Shown one piece after another: positions 57,343 to 64,000 of a DNA stretch of 64,000 nucleotides. A program made the translations under genes and the position numbers. The stretch's first letter is position 1. Every line of letters begins with the position of its first letter. The notes beneath the pieces are model-generated. The model had not been told where the DNA came from. It searched no databases and saw only the letters and a program-made list of their open reading frames with translations. This DNA is from Euphorbia lathyris (lineage: Eukaryota; Streptophyta; Magnoliopsida; Malpighiales; Euphorbiaceae), in NCBI RefSeq assembly GCF_963576675.1, contig NC_088910.1, forward strand, positions 108,280,807-108,344,806. Direction: 5' to 3'.

Positions 57343-58884
57343 TTGTTGATAACCTTTTGTACTTCTTTTTACTTTATGCACACCCGATCGAAAAGTGATT
57401 CTCTTATTCCTATTGATCTCGAAATTGAACGTACTCTTTGTAGGATTCGAAAAGAGAGAATGGCAAACCCCAATGCCGAGGTCAACCAATCCGGCGGAAA
57501 CCAAAGGCCACACGTGAACAACATCCGCGGGGGAAATGATACGCGTTCGATGATGGAAATCCTCGTTCCGCATCGCCCCCAGAATCGTAATGGCATAGTC
57601 GCTCCCACGATCCCGGCCAACACATATGAGATCAAGACCGGAATGATCCAATTGATACAATAATGTGGTCAATTCGGAGGGGAACTCCATGAGAACCCCA
57701 ACGAACATTTGGATAAATTTCTTATGTGTGCCGATACCTCTCGGCAAAATGGTGTTCCCGTTGAGGCTGTGAGACTGAAATTGTTTCCTTTTTCATTGAC
57801 AGGACAGGCGTTGGAATGGCTACACTCATTGGAGGCGGGATCCATCACGTCATGGGAAGAGCTCGAAAAGGAGTTCCTTTCCTACTATTTTCCGCCGTCC
57901 AAAACAGTCAAGTTACGGACCGATATCACATCCTTCAGGCAGTTGGAATGCGAGGCCCTTCACGCAGCTTGGGCTAGGTTCCGGAAGTTGCTCCGAAACT
58001 GCCCCCACCATGACATCCCAAAGCACGACTTGGTAAGCACTTTTTACCACGGGTTAACTCCCACTAACCGTGCGACTGTCGATTCCACTGCAGGTGGGGA
58101 TCTATTTCGGATGTAAGCTAGTGAGGCCTACGAGCTCATTCATGAGCTCGCAAGGAAAAGTGTGCAATGTCAAGAGGATCGGCTTGCCGGCCCATCGCGA
58201 CACCAGACATTCGTTGTGGAGAAAGAGGCTCCGAAAAGCTCCATAGCTGAAATGAACAAGAAGATTGACTCGTTGATCGCCCAATTGAGCCTCAATAAAA
58301 GTGTGCAGGTCCTGATGTGCACTCACTGTGGTGGAGACCATGATGCGTTTAATTGCCAAGCCGGCAGCCCTTTTGCCGGCGATGCCGAAAACGTAAGTTA
58401 TATAGGAGGCAACCAAAGGTATAATTCCCATCCGAACTCCTATTCTCACCACAATAATAATAATAATAATGGCGGATGGAGGCCTCGATACCTACACCCG
58501 AACTTATCATATGGCAATAATAATAACGTGTTGAGGCCCCCATCCGGCTTTGAGCAAGAATTTCGGGAAAACAGGCTCGGGCAATCACAAGCCACGCCCG
58601 GTAATCGGAACGCTCCACCTTCCAACAATGTACACGACCAATCGGTCACGTCCTTGTTGAATGACATATTAACCCGTCTTTCCGATAGCGAAGTGTTTTG
58701 CAGGGATCTTAGCCGCCAGGTGGCCCACCTAAACCGTCAACAACAAGAAAGGCCACTAGGAACCCTCCCGGCAAACACTGAACAAAATCCGCGGGGTAAG
58801 AATAGGGAATCCGGACAAGTGATAACGCTCCTCAACAATAGGAGTTCGGACCCGTCAAGCTCCAACGCGGACGTCTTGCAATAA
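57343..58884 (+). pseudogene. Athila-type gag
   Basis: One frame in three segments, 57343-57663, 57709-58116 and 58162-58884, broken by TAA at 57661 and TAA at 58114. The capsid-type region is clear: FPFSLTGQALEWLHSLEAGSITSWEELEKEF then YYFPPSKTVKLRTDITSFRQ and ARFRKLLRNCPHHDIPKHDLV, then EAYELIHELARKS. A zinc knuckle CTHCGGDHDAFNC (CX2CX3HX4C, one residue shorter than usual before His) is followed by an Asn-rich tail encoded partly by an AAT run. Gag forms the particle. This copy cannot be translated through without readthrough. No pol follows. Confidence 0.85.
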
Positions 58885-59103
58885 GCCGCCATATAAGAAA
58901 GTCGAGCTACTTCGACTTAAAACGTAGCATCGGTTTGAATTCCTCGAACCACTTGTCTATATGTATTATAAACGTTATCTCTTTTCTTTATTTTGCATTA
59001 TTGTTATTTTATTTTCATCTTCATTTTTACTTTTCCCCACTTTCTTTTATTTTCATAAAATCAAAAGAAAAACAAATCCCACATTAATCCAAAACCCTTA
59101 AAA
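58885..59103 (+). other. Non-coding spacer after gag
   Basis: AT-rich, no recognisable protease or RT text. Marks the point at which pol is absent. Confidence 0.6.
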
Positions 59104-59288
59104 TACGCGGGGCGTACAACCCCTTGCGCCCCGCGTAGTTGTGCGTCTGCCCTTTTTGCTTAATAAAGGACGCACTACACGCGGCGTACCTGAATTTGCG
59201 CCCCGCGTACACGATACTCATTGACGCTTTTGTTTAATAAGTTCCACGTAGAGGACACGCGGGGCGTACCATAGGGTACGCCGCGCAT
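59104..59288. repeat. Dyad block 1: three inverted pairs
   Basis: Pairs at 59104/59125, 59178/59197 and 59256/59277. In each pair the first word has a GGG-type centre and the second a CCC-type centre or CCG variant, 19-21 bp apart; units repeat at about 74-78 bp. Spacers share CCCTTTTTGCTTAATAAAGG-like text. Confidence 0.9.
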
Positions 59289-59294
59289 ATCCTC

Positions 59295-59319
59295 GGGGAG
59301 TTGTGAATCACAACTCCCC
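59295..59319. repeat. Perfect 11 bp inverted repeat
   Basis: GGGGAGTTGTG, loop AAT, CACAACTCCCC. It lies directly after dyad block 1. Confidence 0.92.
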
Positions 59320-59628
59320 ATGGCAACTCCCTCTCTCTCAAACTTCCCATCACTCCTCTTCCCTATACAACTTTTCCACTTCCACACTCCACCTCCTCTT
59401 CCACCCAATCAACTTCCACCCTTTCAAATTCAAATTTTCAACTTCCCTCCATAATAAATTTTCATTAACTACCTCCTTAATTACAAATAAATAAAAATTA
59501 AAAAGAGTCATAAATAAAACATAAAAATCATAAAATCAATTAAAAATCATTAAACAATCATAAATCCAAAAATCAAAAAAATCAGAAAATTACCAAAAAC
59601 CACAAAAATCCTTCATCTTCCGTCCTCA
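59320..59628. other. CT-rich then AT-rich spacer
   Basis: CT-rich leader-like stretch (59325-59430) with CCCTATACAAC near 59363, then A-rich text with repeated ATAAAAATCA and AAATCAT words. It resembles a decayed second copy of the 59840-59964 leader. No gene. Confidence 0.45.
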
Positions 59629-59806
59629 TACGCGGGGCGTAACCCCATTTACGCCCGACGTCTCCACCCTTTTTGTCATAAAAAAGGAGCAGGAGGTCCG
59701 ATACGCGTGGCGTAACCCTATTTACGTCGCGCGTATCTCACCATTCTTGCGTAAAATAACATCAGGGGGAGGGATACGCGTGGCGTGGCCCCTTTACGCC
59801 CCGCGT
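59629..59806. repeat. Dyad block 2: three inverted pairs
   Basis: Pairs at 59629/59650, 59702/59723 and 59775/59795; units of exactly 73 bp. Two first words read ACGCGTGGCGT. The block ends 45 bp upstream of the TATA box of the accessory ORF. Confidence 0.92.
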
Positions 59807-59850
59807 ACCCCTCTGGGAATCCGAGCTTTGCTTGGATTCCCCACTTCTCC

Positions 59851-59860
59851 CCTATATATA
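59851..59860 (+). promoter_or_regulatory. Internal TATA box before the accessory ORF
   Basis: CCTATATATATCC context. A strongly pyrimidine-rich leader (TTTCTCCCTTTCCTTCC and similar) follows, with no ATG before 59965, as expected for a plant core promoter and 5' leader. The three inverted dyad pairs lie just upstream. Confidence 0.6.
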
Positions 59861-59964
59861 TCCTCCCTTTTTCTCCCTTTCCTTCCTCACAACTACCCCA
59901 ACTCTTCACCAACATTCATCTCCTACTCCCTCTTCATTCCTTCTCCATTCTTCCTCATATAATC

Positions 59965-61167
59965 ATGACCCGAAGCAAACGAGCCGCCGTTAACACCCCC
60001 CTCGACCAACAAATGCAAGCTCGTCGACCTCGCACCACACGCTCCTCCCGCTCCGCCCAAAATCAACAACCACCACCACCCGACCGGGAGGAAACGCCTC
60101 CACTTACACGGCAATACCGGGTCCCTTTTCACCTTCTCACCGAGGAGGAGGCCACCCGGTACGAAGAACTTTGCGCGACTACGGTCCAAGAACTTCCGTA
60201 CATCCCGCGTAGCGTGCTCGATCAACATGATCTCGGCACGCCTTTCAAAGCCCATCTCCGTGCCCTCGGGTGTTATGACATTTACAGTACCGAATACCAT
60301 GTGTACCCCTCCTTAGTCATTGAATTCTTCACCACCCTCACCTCCAATAATGTACCCGGAGCCGCGCTTTTCAATTTCCGCCTCCAAAACCGTCCCTTCA
60401 CCATTGACACCCAATGGCTTCGCAACCACTTCACTCACCAAGTGGAGCCCAGCGTCGCCCATTGGCCCGACGGTGTCTCCGCTCCCGAATTTTGGGCTTC
60501 CATCACCGGGTCCGATGACTATCACGTATCCAACCTCCACTCGACCTCTATTCGTGACCCTATTCTCCAACTCCTTCACCGCTTTATCTCCTTTTATTTC
60601 ATGGGGAAATCCGAGTCCACCAAGGTCAACAAACATGAACTGTTGGCCCTCTACTGTTGTGCCAACGGGCTCACATACGACCTCGCCTACCACGTGGCCG
60701 TCCACCTCCGCGCCACACCCATCCGAAAACGGGCCAAGCTCGGGTTTGGCCACCTCGTCACCATCTTCACCCTCTCCACTCTCGGTTCCGACGCCATTGA
60801 GCACCTCCCACGCCTTGTGCCTAGGCCGTTGGACAAAAACGCTTTCAAATCCTTACAACGTCCAACTTTCAGCCCGGGCGAGACTTCGGGGGCGGCTCAT
60901 GCCAATGCGGAAGGTGACTCGGACTCGAGCTTGGGTCTCAATTTTAGTCCTCCACCCCTTCACGACTTCAATGCCCTTTATGCTCGGTTGGATATCTTGG
61001 AGGATAACCAACGTCGTGATCGGGCCCATTTTGACACCCGCTTCGACACCATTGAGGCACAACAACATGAGGATCGGGCTCATATCGACTCTCGTTTCGA
61101 TGCCCTCACCGCTTCCTGCGCTTCCTACTTCAACCTCCATGGCAATCCACCTCTACCTCAACCATAG
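59965..61167 (+). CDS. Intact accessory ORF, putative plant transposon / ATHILA ORF-1-like protein
   Basis: ATG at 59965 (MTRSKRAAVNTPLDQQ), 400 residues; the open frame also runs upstream to a GTG at 59785, but 59965 is the first ATG in a good context. Basic Pro-rich head (about 1-50), then the conserved part: PFHLLTEEEATRYEELCA, YPSLVIEFFTTL, FTIDTQWLRNHF, LLHRFISFYFMGKSEST, HELLALYCCANGLTYDLAYHVAVHL and LGFGHLVTIFTL. C-terminal coiled-coil-like heptads (YARLDILEDNQRRDRAHFDTRF, repeated as DTIEAQQHEDRAHIDSRF). No signal peptide or membrane segment seen. The codon third positions are strongly C-rich, unlike gag. It is flanked by dyad blocks on both sides. Function unknown. Similar in layout to the Copia accessory ORFs at 11431 and 17373. 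Being intact while gag is broken, it may still be expressed. Confidence 0.75.
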   Translation: MTRSKRAAVNTPLDQQMQARRPRTTRSSRSAQNQQPPPPDREETPPLTRQYRVPFHLLTEEEATRYEELCATTVQELPYIPRSVLDQHDLGTPFKAHLRALGCYDIYSTEYHVYPSLVIEFFTTLTSNNVPGAALFNFRLQNRPFTIDTQWLRNHFTHQVEPSVAHWPDGVSAPEFWASITGSDDYHVSNLHSTSIRDPILQLLHRFISFYFMGKSESTKVNKHELLALYCCANGLTYDLAYHVAVHLRATPIRKRAKLGFGHLVTIFTLSTLGSDAIEHLPRLVPRPLDKNAFKSLQRPTFSPGETSGAAHANAEGDSDSSLGLNFSPPPLHDFNALYARLDILEDNQRRDRAHFDTRFDTIEAQQHEDRAHIDSRFDALTASCASYFNLHGNPPLPQP

Positions 61168-61306
61168 TTCCATTTCTTTTTGTTTTCCATTTTCTTTTGA
61201 TGTTTTAATGTTTTGATGTACTATCCTTTTATTTTCTAATATATTAGTAATTTCCGTTTATGTTTCGTGCTATTTTTGTGTTTATTTTTGCTGTTTATAC
61301 CAACTA

Positions 61307-61483
61307 CACGCAGGGCGTACCCCATAGCATGCCCCACGTACTCTTTATTTTCATACACAAAAAGGTTCAGAACCTCAAACACGCGGGGCGTCCCCTACTG
61401 CGCCCCGCGTATTTGAGTCTCTAACTCCACAAACAATAAAAACGCCAACTTACGCGGGGCGCCCCCCTGGGCACGCCTCGCGT
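61307..61483. repeat. Dyad block 3: three inverted pairs
   Basis: Pairs at 61307/61328, 61380/61399 and 61451/61472; units of 73 and 71 bp. It lies about 140 bp after the accessory stop codon. Confidence 0.9.
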
Positions 61484-62945
61484 AGGCCCCCTAACCACTA
61501 AGGGTCTTCTTCTTTCCATTCCTTAGCTTTATTTTTGTTTTTGTTTTAGTTTCTTTTTGCGACGCCCTTGGAATAGGCGTCATTTTAAATAACACGGAGG
61601 GCCGTGCAACCCCGCACTTTTAGTTTGGTTTGCACTACCAAAAACAAAAATAAAAATTTAATAACAACAAAATAATTAGACTCATTTATTCACTCTCTTA
61701 AATTTTCCCGACACGTTATCCCTCCTTCGAAAATTAATTAAAGTTCTGTTATTTGTCATCAAAAATAAAAGTGTCGGAACATAAAGGAATGATTCGATTA
61801 AGAAATTTTAGTCTCGATCTTAAAGTTAGGGAATTTGTGCAAAACTTAGGATTGGTACTAAACTAAGACATTGAGTCTTAACCCAAATGTTACCTCCATT
61901 ATAAACTTTAAAAAGGAAATAAAAACGGGATAGTTGAGAATTTAGCGAAAACTTGGTAGTACACAATTTAAACCCGAATCTTTGTGAGGTATTTTTTAGC
62001 CTAAAAGAGTTTGTACAAGAACTCTAATTCTTTCACAATTTTTCGAGAGCTTTGACTTCACTCGAATCATAGAATTTGCATCCAATACCGGGTTAAGTAC
62101 ACTTATTGTGGTAAAAAGGCAATAGATGATAAACCGAACCCACTTAGGCTAATTTTTCCTAATTTATTTTTCTCTTTTTCATTGAACATTAGGAAACCCC
62201 CTCGAGCCTATTAACCAACTTTTTTTTGTTAACACCCTCTTAACATTTAACCCTTTTTCCTCTTGTTCAAATACCGACATAATCAAGTTGCACCCGAATT
62301 ACCCGAAATAAGTCACGGCCTTAGCAAATGAGCACCATCAGTTCTCAAAATATTGTTTTTGTGCCTCTATCAAAACGAAGGATACAATAAAAATAAAAAG
62401 GCATTCTCAAGCTCCACCCGAGCAATTTTGAAGTATATCTTGTAAAATTCGCCAAGGCCGAAATAAGCAATGATGCGGTGCAATCACAAAACAGTATTTT
62501 TGAACTCGAGTTTCTTTAAAATAACCACTAAAGAAGCCACCCACATTACAACCCCCTTCCGGGTTCATTTTTAATATTGCCTAACCATATTTCAGAGGAA
62601 AAACCCGGATAAAAATGCAAATTCAACATGATCTCGAGTAAGTGCAAAGAAGAGTGCTAAAACACCGACCCACCTAAAATTGAGCGTAAGAGCGAAATCC
62701 CTTGGTGAGGTACTATCGGGTTCTCGAAAGATAATCAACCCCCGTTAATATTGCCTATTAAATCTTGATCATGGAGGTTTCAAACGAGTTTTTGTACTCA
62801 ATTATTTGCGTAGGTACTTACCAAAACCTTTGCACAAAACCATAACTTTGAAATCACGCACTTGGCAAAACCAACCTTCGGTTTGTTTCTTAATTTTCTC
62901 AATCCTTTGTCTTTCGATTTCTTTTACTTGAGGACAAATAAAACT
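61484..62945 (+). other. Long 3' non-coding region of the Athila-like element
   Basis: About 1.46 kb without an ORF of note. Contains a small inverted repeat GACGCC...GGCGTC at about 61561-61581. Otherwise only unstructured AT-rich and CCGAA-type text. Confidence 0.55.
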
Positions 62946-62963
62946 TTAAAGTCCGAGGAGGTT
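62946..62963 (+). promoter_or_regulatory. Polypurine tract of the Athila-like element
   Basis: AAAGTCCGAGGAGGTT just before the TG of the 3' LTR, preceded by CTTGAGGACAAATAAA, a phrase usual at this place in Athila-group elements. Confidence 0.75.
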
Positions 62964-64000
62964 TGATAGGGGTATTTTACCCCTATCTTTTAGCGTGATT
63001 TACGGATTGATTTTGGATAAAATAAATAAGTTTAATTATAAAAATAAAGTGTTTTTGATAAAATAAAGAAATAAAAATAAATCTCGTACTTTCAGTTTAT
63101 TTTCCTCGTTTTTTATTAGTTTAGGAAATAAAAACGTCAAGCTAACTCGGCTCTCAAGATTTGTATTTCAGGTACAAGAAAGGAGCAAAAATCCACTCCA
63201 TACGCGGGGCGTATAATCCTCTACGCGGGGCGTGAAACATGGTGTCGGTAATGATTGCCTTATCCGCAGAAGCCATGTGGAACTGACTCAGCATACGCAG
63301 GGCGTATGCCACTCTACGCGGGGCGTATGACACATATCGGCAATAATTGGCCTAATCCTGAAAGTCAGACTGCATTGTCTCCCAGAGTCAACTCTCCATA
63401 CGCGGGGCGTAAAAGGCAGTTCTTCAACGTAAAAAGATCAGAGACTCTTTTACGCGGGGCGTACTTCAGCTACGCACGGCGTAAAAGCACCAATTCAAGC
63501 AATAAAACTTCAGAGACTCAAACACGCGGGGCGTACAATCCTTTACGCAGGGCGTGCTTGAGACAACAAGACAACGAATTGGTCCACATGCAGGAGATTT
63601 CTGACGGAATGGGCACTTACGCGGGGCGTAGACCACTTTACGCGGGGCGTATCATGGGATTTCTGCACCAAATAATGTTGCTCCATACTTGTACTTTGTG
63701 AAATTACAAGCTTGCCCTTGCTTGATGTCTATAAATAGGAAGCTCTTGAACTTCATTTGACACCAAGAAATAATTTACACACTAGAGAGCAAACTATACT
63801 TGTTTTGTTATTTGTTGTAGTATAGATTCAGTTTTTGTAGCTAAACTCTCCACCTCGAGAGCTTGTTCGGTTGTTCCGGCATTCCATCGAAGTTCCGCTC
63901 CACCATTCGTCACCAAGCTCGAGAGTTCCACCTCCACGACCTAGGAGACTGCTTTGAGTCCGGTTAGCTAGTTTCAAGGGCGGATTCTCCCCTTTTACGT
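62964..64000 (+). repeat. 3' LTR of the Athila-like element (cut by window end)
   Basis: First 1,037 bp of the LTR. Dyads start at 63201/63222, 63294/63315, 63399 (single), 63451/63471, 63523/63544 and 63618/63639. One member of the third pair is lost through a 21 bp deletion. About 780 bp of the LTR should follow outside the window. Confidence 0.92.

Larger units (their letters stand above)
55393..64000 (+). mobile_element. Athila-like Gypsy element without pol (non-autonomous)
   Basis: 5' LTR 55393-57216, tRNA-Asp-type primer site, gag with two stops, dyad-repeat blocks, accessory ORF, purine tract, 3' LTR from 62964 running off the window. Between gag (ends 58884) and the accessory ORF (starts 59965) there is about 1 kb of non-coding DNA and no protease, RT or integrase. 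The LTRs differ by about seven single bases and one 21 bp deletion over the 1,037 bp visible, so the insertion is young. Movement would need enzymes from a relative. It sits inside the Tat-type RNase H. Confidence 0.9.

Noticed and set aside
60320..61216. A 298-codon ORF in another frame over the accessory gene.
   Set aside because: The C-rich codon bias of the real frame removes stops in the overlapping frame; the translation is a low-complexity Pro/Ser/Thr product without a family resemblance.

Overview
The window looks like transposon-rich nuclear DNA of a dicot-type flowering plant. It has an intron-split plant oxysterol-binding-protein-related gene with GT-AG introns, and it is packed with typical plant LTR retrotransposons (Sirevirus-type Copia, Tat-type and Athila-type Gypsy), L1-type LINEs with a C-terminal RNase H, and MITEs. 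I cannot name the species. Only one ordinary host gene is visible. No CRISPR, rRNA, tRNA or prokaryotic feature was seen. Coordinates of splice sites and repeats were read by eye; no alignments or searches were run.

Layout. 331-5036: 5'-truncated, decayed LINE-A on the minus strand. 5074-10573: a Stowaway-like MITE split by a 5 kb LINE-B (plus strand) that carries a perfect 18 bp target-site duplication. 10934-29035: remains of a Sirevirus-like Copia family. A plus-strand copy of its 3' accessory ORF and LTR (11431-15908) lies tail-to-tail with a nearly complete minus-strand element (15909-29035: LTR, gag, integrase, RT-RNase H, accessory ORF, truncated LTR). The minus-strand 5' LTR is itself interrupted by a 1,635 bp solo LTR with a 5 bp duplication. 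29036-33710: shreds of Gypsy, Copia and LINE. 34752-42013 (minus): a ten-exon ORP2A-like gene with a TATA box, an intronic hAT-like MITE and an intronic 31 bp minisatellite. 42608-48790: a decayed LINE-C flanked by ~1.1 kb direct repeats. 49275-50640: remnant of another LTR element. About 51420-55392: a Tat-type Gypsy gag-pol, cut in its RNase H by a young Athila-like element (55393 to beyond the window end). That element has gag and an intact 3' accessory ORF but no pol.

Most notable. (1) Several unrelated LTRs carry short CpG-rich dyad-symmetric words set about 20-21 bp (two helical turns) apart, upstream of a TATAAATAGG-type TATA box where one is visible. In the Athila-like element these form six direct pairs in the LTR and nine inverted pairs in three blocks of ~73 bp units around the accessory ORF. 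Two other LTR families use entirely different words with the same spacing. (2) The accessory ORFs of the Copia and the Gypsy elements appear to share one domain, of the type annotated as a putative plant transposon protein, followed by a coiled-coil-like tail. The Gypsy copy is intact and has its own TATA box. (3) A LINE is flanked by kilobase-scale direct repeats placed exactly where a target-site duplication would be.
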